Below, piece by piece: positions 29,177-38,291 of a stretch of DNA of 64,000 nucleotides; the stretch's first letter is position 1, and the number at the start of each line of letters is the position of its first letter. The DNA comes from Candidatus Nitrosomarinus catalina. GTDB taxonomy: Archaea > Thermoproteota > Nitrososphaeria > Nitrososphaerales > Nitrosopumilaceae. Under the pieces are notes generated by a model. The model worked only from the letters and a program-made list of their open reading frames with translations. It was not told the origin of the DNA and ran no database searches. A program made the translations under genes and the position numbers. The stretch is taken from positions 506,681 through 570,680 of the forward strand of contig NZ_CP021324.1 of NCBI RefSeq assembly GCF_002156965.1. The letters run 5' to 3'.

Positions 29177-30565
29177 TTAACAATCTTTTTTGATCTTTTC
29201 TTTTTTCATCCAAATTGTTTTCCCCTTATGATCAATTAGCTCTATGTTCATTTCATTTAGTTCATCTCTAATTTGATCAGCTTTTTCAAATTGTTTTTCT
29301 TCTCGAAACCTTTCTCTATTTGATATCATATTATCTATTTCTTGTTTTTCTTCTTGATTCATTTTAGGGATCTCTAATCCTAAAATATTTGAAATTCTTT
29401 CAAATTCTTTCATTATGATTTGAGCATTTTCTATTCCTAGTTTTTCTGATGCTGCTAGCCTGTTTGTTTCTTTAACAAGTTGAAAAAATGCAGACAATGC
29501 TAGATGTGTGTTTAAATCATCTTCTAATGACTTGTCAAATTCTGAACTTATGTTTTTAATTTTTTCTGAAATATCTTCTTGTTCATTACTATTAGCATGA
29601 ATTAATTCAAAATAACATGTTTCTACTTGTCTCCATTTTGTAATATTTTCTTTTAACATCTCTTCTGAATAGTCTATTACTTTTGAATAGTGTCCGGATA
29701 AACAAAATAATCTAATTATATTTGGTCCCCAATTTTCTAATACATGTTTAATTGATTTTGTGTTGCCTAGAGATTTAGACATTTTTTCTCCTGTAATGGT
29801 TACCATGCCGACATGCATCCAAATTTTTGCAAACTTACCATCTGAATGTGCCTCAGACTGTGCAATTTCATTCTCGTGATGTGGAAAAATTAGGTCTCTT
29901 CCTCCTCCATGAATGTCAAAATTCCCGCCAAGATACTTCATACTCATAACTGAGCACTCGATATGCCATCCTGGTCTACCTTTTCCCCATGGACTGTCCC
30001 ATAATGGTTCAATATCTGAAAATTTCCACACTGCAAAATCTAATGGGTCTTTTTTTGTTTCATCAATTTGTATTCTGGAACCTGATTTCAACTCATCAAT
30101 TTTTTTCTTAGATAATTTTCCATACTCTGGAAATTTTGACACTGAAAAATAAACTCCATTTTCTGAAACATATGCAATTTCCTTATCAATTAATTTTTTT
30201 ATAAATTCGATAATATCCTCAATGTGTTCTGTTGCTTTAGGATAATTTGTTGCCCGTTGAATGTTTAGTTTATCAAAATCTCTGAAATAATTTTCAATGT
30301 ATCTTTTGCTTATTTCTTGTGCTGATACTTTTTCATCTTTTGCTCGATTGATTATTTTGTCATCTACATCTGTAAAGTTTTGAATTAATTCTACTTGCAC
30401 CTTCTTACTTTCCAAATATTTTCTTAGAACATCAAATACAATAATTGTTCTGGCGTGTCCTATATGTGACTCATCATATACCGTAACCCCACAAAGGTAA
30501 ATCTTGATTTTTTCTGAATTGTCTAATTTTTGTTCTGTATTAGATAGAGTATCTTGAATATTCAT
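29177..30565 (-). CDS. cysS: Cysteinyl-tRNA synthetase
   Basis: A 462-residue class I synthetase. HIGH is at 34-37 and KMSKS at 261-265. The substrate-selecting zinc is held by Cys25, Cys204, His229 and Glu233, as expected. The C-terminal part (about 400-450) holds the ERxREEKQFEKADQIRDEL block of the anticodon-binding domain. It directly follows nadE on the same strand, one base apart, so they form an operon. Confidence 0.97.
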   Translation of the reverse strand: MNIQDTLSNTEQKLDNSEKIKIYLCGVTVYDESHIGHARTIIVFDVLRKYLESKKVQVELIQNFTDVDDKIINRAKDEKVSAQEISKRYIENYFRDFDKLNIQRATNYPKATEHIEDIIEFIKKLIDKEIAYVSENGVYFSVSKFPEYGKLSKKKIDELKSGSRIQIDETKKDPLDFAVWKFSDIEPLWDSPWGKGRPGWHIECSVMSMKYLGGNFDIHGGGRDLIFPHHENEIAQSEAHSDGKFAKIWMHVGMVTITGEKMSKSLGNTKSIKHVLENWGPNIIRLFCLSGHYSKVIDYSEEMLKENITKWRQVETCYFELIHANSNEQEDISEKIKNISSEFDKSLEDDLNTHLALSAFFQLVKETNRLAASEKLGIENAQIIMKEFERISNILGLEIPKMNQEEKQEIDNMISNRERFREEKQFEKADQIRDELNEMNIELIDHKGKTIWMKKEKIKKDC

Positions 30566-30566
30566 A

Positions 30567-31418
30567 TTATTTTATATCGCACTTTTGTGGTAGTAATCTT
30601 TTATGTTCACTGTTTATGTTTAAATTATAAATTTTTTCAACTATCTCCTTGTCTATTCCAGTTGTTTCTACAGTTTCTTGAATTGAAAGTCCTTTTTCAA
30701 TAAGACAATACAAAATTGAATCTACTTCCTCATATTGTGTGCCTAGTTCTGCTTCTGCTTCATGATCTTTCCAAAGATGTGGACTGCTCTTTTTTGATAT
30801 TATATTTTCTGGTATTCCCAAATATTTTGCAATTTCTCTAACTTGCAATTTATACAATGAAACAATTGGTGTCATGTCTGATGCACCATCTCCGTATTTT
30901 GTAAAATATCCAATTAGATATTCGCTTTTATCACTGGAGCCTAGGACCAAATAATTTTCAATGTTTGCATAATAGTAGAGGATATTTGATCTAATTCTTG
31001 CTCTTAGATTTCCTTTGGATTTTTCATTAGGTACTAAATACATGGAATATTCATTTACAATTGGCTTTATGTCGATTAGTTTATGTTCAATTCCTGTCAA
31101 ACTGATTATTTTCATTGCATCTTGAGTTTCACTATTTGGTGTGATGTCTGTATCTGGCATGATTAATGCAAGTGTTTTTTCTTTGAATTTTCTTTTACAA
31201 ATGTATGTTAAAACTGCTGAATCAATTCCTCCACTTAATCCTAAAATAATCCCTTTTGAATTATTTTTCTTTAATTCCTTCTCGATAAACTCTTCAATTT
31301 TATTTGTAATTGAAGCATAATCTTGAGAAATAATTTTGTTTATGATGTCTTGATTCAATGATATTTCTAAAAAATTTCTTGGAATATTAATTGACCTGTA
31401 ATACTGGTCTTCAATCAA
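30567..31418 (-). CDS. nadE: NAD+ synthetase
   Basis: NadE makes NAD+ from nicotinate adenine dinucleotide, ATP and an amide donor. The ATP-pyrophosphatase loop SGGIDS is at 62-67, and STS-like SDKSE and GDGASDMTPI blocks follow. There is no glutaminase domain, so it should use ammonia directly, which suits an ammonia oxidiser; that is an inference. The start is TTG at 31418; no ATG fits the conserved N-terminus better. Confidence 0.95.
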   Translation of the reverse strand: MIEDQYYRSINIPRNFLEISLNQDIINKIISQDYASITNKIEEFIEKELKKNNSKGIILGLSGGIDSAVLTYICKRKFKEKTLALIMPDTDITPNSETQDAMKIISLTGIEHKLIDIKPIVNEYSMYLVPNEKSKGNLRARIRSNILYYYANIENYLVLGSSDKSEYLIGYFTKYGDGASDMTPIVSLYKLQVREIAKYLGIPENIISKKSSPHLWKDHEAEAELGTQYEEVDSILYCLIEKGLSIQETVETTGIDKEIVEKIYNLNINSEHKRLLPQKCDIK

Positions 31419-31450
31419 ATAATCATCTTAGACTTTAAATTAATTGAAAA

Positions 31451-32209
31451 ATGGAGAAATTTATGGATAATAAATCGTGGGATAGTTTGGCTGCTGATTA
31501 TGATAAAAGTGTAGAAGATAATCAAAATCCCCTAATCATTAATTATCTTAAAAAAGAAATTGAAATTCTACATACTCTGTGCCAAAAACATAGTGATTCT
31601 CACAAAAATTTTTCAATAATTGATATGGGTGCTGGTACTGGTAGAGTAGTTTTTGCATTAGATAAAAAATTACGTAATGAATCAATTGAGTTTCTTGGTG
31701 TTGAAAACTCTGATACTATGCTGGATTGCGCAAATCAAAAAAATATTTCTCATGATGGGTTGTCGGAAATAACTTTTTTAAAATATGATCTTACTGATTC
31801 AAATCTACCTCGATACTTTGAGTTAAAAAATTCCAACATTGTAATGTGTTCATATAACACATTGGGTGTAGTTCCATCTGATAAACGACTAAACTTCATT
31901 AACAATATGAAAACCATTGCTGGAAAAAATGGATTGGTAATTTTGACCATGTTTAATGGTGATGATTTTGGTTTTGTTGCACCAAAACTATATCGTTCTA
32001 TGATTCCGATGATTAAACAAATAGATGATGACTCTTTTGATGAGACAAATAGAGTTTTTCATAACAGTATTGGTTTTAGAAGTCAGTGGTTTACCAAAAA
32101 TGAAATCAAATCTATTCTTGGTACCTCCTTAGAACCCATTCCAATTGACGTGACTGTTGATGACAAATGTTTTACATTTGGAAATGTGTTTGTTAATGTA
32201 GTTGCTTGA
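31451..32209 (+). CDS. Class I SAM-dependent methyltransferase
   Basis: A 252-residue protein with motif I IIDMGAGTG (56-64), acidic GVENSD (about 79-84) and the strand NIVMCSYNTLG later. The substrate is unknown. It is divergent from nadE and 12 bases upstream of the TPR gene, which suggests co-transcription. Confidence 0.88.
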   Translation: MEKFMDNKSWDSLAADYDKSVEDNQNPLIINYLKKEIEILHTLCQKHSDSHKNFSIIDMGAGTGRVVFALDKKLRNESIEFLGVENSDTMLDCANQKNISHDGLSEITFLKYDLTDSNLPRYFELKNSNIVMCSYNTLGVVPSDKRLNFINNMKTIAGKNGLVILTMFNGDDFGFVAPKLYRSMIPMIKQIDDDSFDETNRVFHNSIGFRSQWFTKNEIKSILGTSLEPIPIDVTVDDKCFTFGNVFVNVVA

Positions 32210-32221
32210 GGTTTTTTCATC

Positions 32222-32713
32222 ATGTCTGAAGTAGAAAAATTACTGAATGATGGCCAAAGATCATTGAATTTAGATAATCCCAAAGAAGCATTATCTTTTT
32301 ACCAAAAAGTACTTGATCAAAATCCTACTCATCTTGAGGCGTTATTGAAAAAAGGTAATATTTTTGGAAGGTTTGGTAGATTTGATGAAGCCATAATTTG
32401 TTATGAGAAAGTGCTTTTGCAAGAAAAAGAAAATCTACTGGCATTGCTGAATAAGGGCTTATGTCATCATAATATTAGACAGTATGACGTTGCTATCGAT
32501 TGTTTTGACATTGTACTGAAAGTTAAACCACAAAATAAGACTGCATTATACAATAAATCCTCTTCAGTAATTAAATCAGGTAAGATTGAGGATGGGTTGG
32601 CAATTTTGTCAGAATTAATAAAAATTGATTCCTCTTACAAGACTCAAGCAAAATGTGATATTGATTTTGCTGATATCAAACTTTTAAATGAATTTAAAGA
32701 AATCACTAGTTGA
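32222..32713 (+). CDS. TPR repeat protein
   Basis: A 163-residue soluble protein made of about four TPR repeats (4-37, 38-71, 72-105, 106-139), with the usual small/aromatic positions. No signal peptide. It serves protein binding. Convergent with the Rieske gene, six bases apart. Confidence 0.88.
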   Translation: MSEVEKLLNDGQRSLNLDNPKEALSFYQKVLDQNPTHLEALLKKGNIFGRFGRFDEAIICYEKVLLQEKENLLALLNKGLCHHNIRQYDVAIDCFDIVLKVKPQNKTALYNKSSSVIKSGKIEDGLAILSELIKIDSSYKTQAKCDIDFADIKLLNEFKEITS

Positions 32714-32719
32714 TCTTTT

Positions 32720-33022
32720 CTAAATGTCTACATATAGGCCGTCATCTCTTTTCTCAACTTTGTATGTCTCTAATTTGACATCTTTGAGATAATCGACTAA
32801 TTCCCCTGTTTTGATATTGTAGTGCCAGAAATGTAATGGACATTCTACAATGTCTCCTTCTAGTTTGCCTGGTGCAATTGATCCGTCTTGGTGTACACAA
32901 AGATCATCCATGGCATGATACCCATCTTGATTAAAAATTGCAATTTGTTTTCCATCAATTTTAAATGCTTTACCTCCACCTGCTGGTACATCGCCTTTAT
33001 CTGCAATTTTCTTCCATGCCAT
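32720..33022 (-). CDS. Rieske-type [2Fe-2S] ferredoxin
   Basis: A 100-residue stand-alone Rieske protein: Cys42-x-His44 (CVH) and Cys61-x2-His64 (CPLH) hold the cluster. There is no membrane anchor, so it is a soluble Rieske ferredoxin like those serving oxygenases, or a small nitrite reductase-like subunit. The partner is not in view. Divergent from ahcY. Confidence 0.93.
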   Translation of the reverse strand: MAWKKIADKGDVPAGGGKAFKIDGKQIAIFNQDGYHAMDDLCVHQDGSIAPGKLEGDIVECPLHFWHYNIKTGELVDYLKDVKLETYKVEKRDDGLYVDI

Positions 33023-33097
33023 TGGTTTATGGAAATCTTTGTCATTTATTTAGATTCGCATGATAGCATTTTATACTCCTCAAATGGGCAATTGATC

Positions 33098-34339
33098 ATG
33101 AGTAAAGTAAAGTCTAGTCCAAAACTGATCAAGGAAGGAAAACTCTCTTATGAGTGGGCTAGATCTCATATGCAAATTTTAGATAACACCATTAATCGAT
33201 TAAAAAAATCAAAACCTCTCAAGGGAATTACTCTTGGTTTTTGTTTACACGTTACAAAAGAAACTTCTGTTTTACTGATGGGTGCAAAAGAATTGGGTGC
33301 AACAGTTGCAGTTTGTGGAGGTAATCCTCTAACCACCCAAGATAATATTGCTGCATTTTTGGCTTCACAGGGAATCAATGTTTATGCATGGCATGGACAA
33401 TCTGTAAAAGACTATGATTGGTCCATTGATCAAGTACTCAAACACAAGCCAACAATTCTAACTGATGATGGTGCTGACATGAACATCAAAGCACATTTTG
33501 ATAAAAGATTCAAAGACATGGAGGTTTTAGGAGCAACTGAAGAAACTACTGCAGGTGTAACTAGAATTAGAGCAGTAGAAAATCAGGGAAAATTAAGATA
33601 TCCTGTAATCTTGGTAAATGAAGCTGTCACTAAACACATGTTTGACAACCAATATGGTACTGGTCAAAGTACAATTGATGGTTACTTGCGTGCAATGAAT
33701 TTGCTAATGGCATCTAAACGTGTTGTAGTAGTTGGTTACGGATGGGTTGGACGTGGTGTTGCATCAAGATGTCGTGGAATGGGCTCTAAAGTAATTGTAA
33801 CTGAAGTTGATCCTGTAAAAGCACTTGAAGCTCACATGGATGGATTTGAAGTAATGCCAATGGCACAAGCAGCAAAAATTGGTGACATGTTTATCACTTG
33901 TACTGGAATGACCAGTGTAATTCGAAAAGAACACATTTTGAAAATGAAAGATGGTGCAATAATGGGTAACGTTGGACACTTTGATGTTGAAATTGATGCA
34001 GACTTTTTGCTAAAGAAATCAAAATCAGTTAAAGAAGTTAGACCAACTCTTGATGAATGTACTTTGAAAAATGGTAGAAAAGTTTACTTGATTGGACAAG
34101 GACGTCTTGCTAACTTGGTATCTGCAGAAGGACATCCTCCAGAGGTTATGGCTCAATCATTTTCAAATCAACTTTTGTCTGTATTGTACATCTTAAAGAA
34201 TCATAAAAAAATGGAAAACAAAATCATTGATGTTCCAAAAGAAATTGACATTCAAATTGCATTTGATGCATTGAAGGCTATGGATGTTAAAATTGATAAA
34301 TTAACTCCAGAACAAGTAAAATATGCAAATAACTGGTAA
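33098..34339 (+). CDS. ahcY: S-adenosylhomocysteine hydrolase
   Basis: The enzyme splits S-adenosylhomocysteine to adenosine and homocysteine and so keeps methyltransferases active. The product is 413 residues from ATG 33098; the frame is open further upstream but that would overlap the Rieske gene. Seen are His51 in LHVTKET, EETTAGV (148-154), the NAD loop GYGWVGRG (213-220), and the C-terminal KLTPEQVKYANNW. Family length and motifs are complete. Confidence 0.97.
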   Translation: MSKVKSSPKLIKEGKLSYEWARSHMQILDNTINRLKKSKPLKGITLGFCLHVTKETSVLLMGAKELGATVAVCGGNPLTTQDNIAAFLASQGINVYAWHGQSVKDYDWSIDQVLKHKPTILTDDGADMNIKAHFDKRFKDMEVLGATEETTAGVTRIRAVENQGKLRYPVILVNEAVTKHMFDNQYGTGQSTIDGYLRAMNLLMASKRVVVVGYGWVGRGVASRCRGMGSKVIVTEVDPVKALEAHMDGFEVMPMAQAAKIGDMFITCTGMTSVIRKEHILKMKDGAIMGNVGHFDVEIDADFLLKKSKSVKEVRPTLDECTLKNGRKVYLIGQGRLANLVSAEGHPPEVMAQSFSNQLLSVLYILKNHKKMENKIIDVPKEIDIQIAFDALKAMDVKIDKLTPEQVKYANNW

Positions 34340-34437
34340 AGAGTTAGTTAATTTAGTTAAACAACTTTAGGCACGATTTTTGTAATTACGGTAATTTACA
34401 GAATATTTTCTGATTTTAAAAAATTATTTTGTATTGT

Positions 34438-34497
34438 TGAGGATGACTGAATTCTAGGCAGATCTGAACAAATCTAATTTTAAATGAGTCACCCTCA
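34438..34497. ncRNA. Possible small structured RNA
   Basis: TGAGGATGACT (34438-34448) and AGTCACCCTCA (34487-34497) can pair over 11 bp with one A-C mismatch and enclose a 38-nt loop. It lies in a 220-base gap between two convergent genes, with a TATA-like TTTAAAAAATT about 25 nt upstream on the plus strand and an AT-rich end after it. It could be a small RNA of about 60 nt or a shared terminator. C/D-box motifs do not fit. Confidence 0.35.
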
Positions 34498-34559
34498 CAA
34501 ATTTATTTTATATCTTTAATTATTAAACACAGAACTTGAATCTCATTAATGAAATTAAA

Positions 34560-35072
34560 TTATCTTACAGTAACCAAACCAACTCTCCATGGATGTAATG
34601 AACAATAGTAGTTGTAAACTCCTTCTTCAGTGAATTTGAATTCAAATGTTTCACCTGTATTTAGAGGAGCACTATTGAACAATCCAATTATTCCCCCATA
34701 TTCATCTTGACTTTGAACAGTATGTAAAACAATATCATCATTAATCCATTGAACTGTTGTCATGGGATGTATTTCCAGATTTAATGGTAAGTAAAAATTT
34801 CCACCTGAGACAACATAATTTCCATTAGGAATGATAATTTGTTCTAATTGATTTCGTTTAATTGGTTCATCGTTTTCTAAAACAAGAATATTATTTTCGA
34901 TCAAAAATTTAATTGAATTAAGAAATTCTGTCTCTGTAATATCACCTTGACCATACCATAATGCATTATTTTTTATCCAGGCAGGGACATTTTCTGCACT
35001 TACGGCGCTTGGGGATACTGAAATTAAAATAATTACTGAGATTGAAAAGAAGATCAATTTCAAATTATTCAT
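34560..35072 (-). CDS. Secreted cupredoxin (plastocyanin-like) with N-terminal thaumarchaeal module
   Basis: A 170-residue protein from ATG 35072 with a signal peptide (1-26). The module VPAWIKNNALWYGQGDI (29-45) to about 64 is shared with two other secreted proteins of the window. The cupredoxin domain (80-170) has copper ligands His117, Cys157 and His160 (YYCSLHPW). In most thaumarchaeal homologues a Met follows HPW as axial ligand; here it is Arg163, so the site may be different or weak. Probably an outer electron carrier or copper protein. Confidence 0.88.
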   Translation of the reverse strand: MNNLKLIFFSISVIILISVSPSAVSAENVPAWIKNNALWYGQGDITETEFLNSIKFLIENNILVLENDEPIKRNQLEQIIIPNGNYVVSGGNFYLPLNLEIHPMTTVQWINDDIVLHTVQSQDEYGGIIGLFNSAPLNTGETFEFKFTEEGVYNYYCSLHPWRVGLVTVR

Positions 35073-35170
35073 GATATCTATTTTTTTAATATTTGAAATA
35101 TAACAAATTAGAATACACTGCAATACGATGCAAACATCAGTATTATAACTAATTTGAAAAAAAATTATTT

Positions 35171-35521
35171 ATGTTAGATTTAATTCAGACCACGAAAATA
35201 ACAGATGAACAAAGAAAGAAAATAATCTTAGAAAGTATGGCAGACAAATATTGCAAACTAATTTTAAAAAATACTCTTGATAAGCCCAAATCTGCAATGA
35301 TTATAGCCCAAGAAGAGAAAATCCCTTTAAGCACAGTTTATCGAAAAATAAAAAAACTCTGTGATGGAAAATTATTGGTAATTTCAGGCTCAATTAACAG
35401 AGATGGAAAGAAATATTTTCTTTATATGAGTAAAATTCGAGAAATTAACATCCATTGGGACGTAATTGAAACAAAAATTGATTGTGTATTAAACAATCCA
35501 AAACCAGAAGACATCAATTAA
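35171..35521 (+). CDS. Winged-helix transcriptional regulator
   Basis: A 116-residue protein. The helix-turn-helix is seen in SAMIIAQEEKIPLSTVYRKIKKLCDGKLL (about 42-70), followed by a wing. It resembles ArsR/MarR-like archaeal regulators. It lies 32 bases upstream of the next regulator-like gene and is divergent from the cupredoxin gene, so it may control either. Confidence 0.82.
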   Translation: MLDLIQTTKITDEQRKKIILESMADKYCKLILKNTLDKPKSAMIIAQEEKIPLSTVYRKIKKLCDGKLLVISGSINRDGKKYFLYMSKIREINIHWDVIETKIDCVLNNPKPEDIN

Positions 35522-35553
35522 TATCACATGGGGCTGTTACATTGATTGAAGAT

Positions 35554-36141
35554 ATGGATTCATCTAAACGACAAGTACATGTAAATAAAAAAGATCCAAC
35601 TAGGAGCATTACTTATCGATTATCTGAAAAATTGGTTTCAGAATTAGAAACTGAAGCAAATCAAAAAGGCATATCTCAAAATGTACTAGTAAAACAAATT
35701 TTAGAAAAATACATTCAATGGGACAGATTTTCACAAAAAATTGGATTGATTCCAGTCCCAATAGGAATTTTGCAATCACTTGGAGATGATTTGGACGGAC
35801 AAGAAATTGATGAAATAATTAATTTGATTTTCCCTACCATAAAAGATACCGTGATGTTCATCAAAGGTGGATATGACTTGAAAAGATGTATTGAAACATT
35901 GGAAGATTATATGAAAGCATCTGGGATGAATTCAGATCACAGAGTTAACGGAAATGTACACACATTTCTAATTCAACATGATTTAGGAACAAAATGGTCA
36001 GTATTTACCGAACAATTACTAAAACAAGTATTCCGAAGTTTCTTACCTGATAAAGAATTGAATTTTCAAACTACAGACTCTACAGTAATTTTGAAAGTTT
36101 CATTAGGTTCAGATTTTAACGAACATGATTTTCAAAGTTGA
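35554..36141 (+). CDS. Ribbon-helix-helix type regulator with C-terminal sensor-like domain
   Basis: I start it at ATG 35554 (195 residues); the open frame reaches back into the previous gene. Residues about 15-50 (RSITYRLSEKLVSELE, then GISQNVLVKQILEKYI) have the strand-helix-helix pattern of RHH DNA-binding proteins. The rest is a mixed alpha/beta domain with a conserved-looking NVHTFLIQHDLGTKWS. It forms a likely two-gene operon with the winged-helix gene upstream. Confidence 0.75.
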   Translation: MDSSKRQVHVNKKDPTRSITYRLSEKLVSELETEANQKGISQNVLVKQILEKYIQWDRFSQKIGLIPVPIGILQSLGDDLDGQEIDEIINLIFPTIKDTVMFIKGGYDLKRCIETLEDYMKASGMNSDHRVNGNVHTFLIQHDLGTKWSVFTEQLLKQVFRSFLPDKELNFQTTDSTVILKVSLGSDFNEHDFQS

Positions 36142-36185
36142 AATTTAGTTAATGTATTGAAATATGATGTGAATAAAGGTCAATA

Positions 36186-36569
36186 ATGCAATTTGATCCA
36201 TATTTAGAAACTAAAAAAATTAAAGATGTAATGAACCCTTCAGTTCTTTCTTTAGAATCAACTGCAACAGCTTCTGATGCCGCAAAAATTATGGAAACAT
36301 GTGATGCTGAAGCAGTAATAGTTGTTCAAAATGAAAAGTTTGTGGGAATAATTACTGACCGAGATTTTACAATAAAAATTGGTTCTCATGCATATCCAAT
36401 TGACACGCCAATTAGTAGATTAATGAGCTATCCTTTGATCTCAATTGATAAAAATGCAGAAATTTCTAATGCTGTAAAATTAATGACAGACAATAAAATC
36501 AAAAGATTGCCTGTTATTTCTGATAAAAAATTATTGGGGATTATTATAATGTCTGATCTCACTGTGTAA
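36186..36569 (+). CDS. Two-CBS-domain protein
   Basis: A 127-residue protein made only of a CBS pair (about 10-60 and 70-127), with VGIITDRDFTIKI and IKRLPVISDKKLLGIIIMSDLT as the usual ends. CBS pairs bind adenine nucleotides and act as energy sensors. There is no effector domain attached. Confidence 0.93.
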   Translation: MQFDPYLETKKIKDVMNPSVLSLESTATASDAAKIMETCDAEAVIVVQNEKFVGIITDRDFTIKIGSHAYPIDTPISRLMSYPLISIDKNAEISNAVKLMTDNKIKRLPVISDKKLLGIIIMSDLTV

Positions 36570-36633
36570 ATTTCATAATGACTAGAGGTTGGTAAAACTT
36601 CTTAACTCCGATTTTACTTTTGAGAACTGTATA

Positions 36634-38289
36634 ATGAATAAAAGAGCTATAATTACAAGTGCATTGCCATACGCAAATGGTGAGATTCACTTGGGTCATG
36701 TTGCATCTACTTATCTTCCAGCAGATGTAACTACAAGATTTCTAAAACAAAATGGTGTTGAAGCGTACTATGTCTGTGCATCTGACGATTTTGGAACTCC
36801 TATCTTAATCCAGTCTGAAAAAGAAGGTAAAACTCCTGCTGATTATGTTGCTCATTGGAACAAACGTGATTATGATGATTTTACAGCATTTGGAATTAAT
36901 TTTGATTATTTTTACAAAACTAGCTCTTCAGAAAATATTGAGTTTGTACAAGATGTTTTTAAGAAATTAAATGACGCTGGTCATATTTATCAAAAAGAAA
37001 TAATTCAGTTTTATTGTAACAATGACAAGAAATTCCTTCCTGATAGATATGTAAAAGGAATTTGCCCTCATTGCAAGGCTGAAGACCAATATTCTGATTT
37101 ATGTGAGAGTTGTGGTCGTGTACCTGAGGAGATTACTGATCCAAAATGTTCTCTTTGTGGCCAAACCCCAACAAAAGAAAAAACTAATCATTATTTCTTT
37201 AAACTCAAGAATTTTGGTGATTCTTTATCTGAATGGTTAGAAGAAACTACTACTCTTCAAAAGGATGTCAAAAAATATGTTCAAAACTGGATTAAATCTG
37301 GATTAATTGATTGGGATATTACTCGAGATATTCCTTGGGGTGTTCCTGTTCCACTTGATGGTGCAGATGGTAAGGTATTCTATGGATGGTTTGATAATCA
37401 CCTTGCATACATTTCAACTGCATTAAAATTTCTAAATGATAAGGGAATTGATGGAAAAGAGTTTTGGAACTCTGCAGACATTTATCATTTTATTGGAAAG
37501 GATATTGTGTATCATCATTATCTTTTCTTACCTGCAATGAGATTGGGAATCAATAAAGAATTCAAACTACCTACTTACATTCCAACTAGAGGTCATCTTA
37601 CACTTCAAGGAAAAAAAATATCCAAGAGTAGGAATTGGTACATTGGATTAAAACAATTTTTACAGTACTACCCTGCTGATTATTTGAGATTTTATCTTGT
37701 TTCTATTAATCCATATTCTCAAGATGATTTGAATTTTGATTGGGATGATTTTACAACTAGAATAAATTCTGAATTAATTGGTAACCTGGGAAATTTTGTT
37801 AATCGTGCTTTAGGATTTACAAAAAAATCATTTGATGGAAAAATTCCTGAAACTGAACCATTTGATGAAAAAGACTCTGAAGCAGAACAAAAAATAAAAT
37901 CACTTGCTACTGATGTTTCTACTTTGATGGAGCAAAATCACTTGGATAGAGCATTAAAGAAAATTATGGAGGTTTCTTCATTTTTCAATCAGTATTTCCA
38001 ACACAAGGAACCTTGGAAAAATGGTCCTGGAACTACAAATTGTGTATATCTATCTGTAAATGCAGTTAGGAGTTTTGCCATTGCTATATTCCCATTTATG
38101 CCTGAATCTGCCCAAAAAATATGGGTTCAATTGGGGTTAGATGGAAATGTGGCTGATGTTTTGTGGTCATCTCAGTCTGAATTGAGTATTTCATCTGGAC
38201 ATACACTTGGCGATGCCTCACCATTATTTGCAAGAATTGAAAAATCTGATATTGAAAAATACAAAAAAGAATTAGGACCCTCTGAGTAA
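36634..38289 (+). CDS. metG: Methionyl-tRNA synthetase
   Basis: From ATG 36634 the product has 551 residues. The HIGH box is HLGH (19-22), the KMSKS box is KISKS (328-332), and the double zinc knuckle has Cys144, 147, 157, 160, 172 and 175. There is no C-terminal tRNA-binding (OB-fold) extension, as is usual for the archaeal short form. The next gene begins two bases after the stop. Confidence 0.97.
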   Translation: MNKRAIITSALPYANGEIHLGHVASTYLPADVTTRFLKQNGVEAYYVCASDDFGTPILIQSEKEGKTPADYVAHWNKRDYDDFTAFGINFDYFYKTSSSENIEFVQDVFKKLNDAGHIYQKEIIQFYCNNDKKFLPDRYVKGICPHCKAEDQYSDLCESCGRVPEEITDPKCSLCGQTPTKEKTNHYFFKLKNFGDSLSEWLEETTTLQKDVKKYVQNWIKSGLIDWDITRDIPWGVPVPLDGADGKVFYGWFDNHLAYISTALKFLNDKGIDGKEFWNSADIYHFIGKDIVYHHYLFLPAMRLGINKEFKLPTYIPTRGHLTLQGKKISKSRNWYIGLKQFLQYYPADYLRFYLVSINPYSQDDLNFDWDDFTTRINSELIGNLGNFVNRALGFTKKSFDGKIPETEPFDEKDSEAEQKIKSLATDVSTLMEQNHLDRALKKIMEVSSFFNQYFQHKEPWKNGPGTTNCVYLSVNAVRSFAIAIFPFMPESAQKIWVQLGLDGNVADVLWSSQSELSISSGHTLGDASPLFARIEKSDIEKYKKELGPSE

Positions 38290-38291
38290 AT

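Noticed and set aside
32888..33097. Longer AhcY start at 32888
   Set aside because: It would overlap the Rieske gene on the other strand by 135 bases, and the added part is unlike AhcY; ATG 33098 matches the family start.
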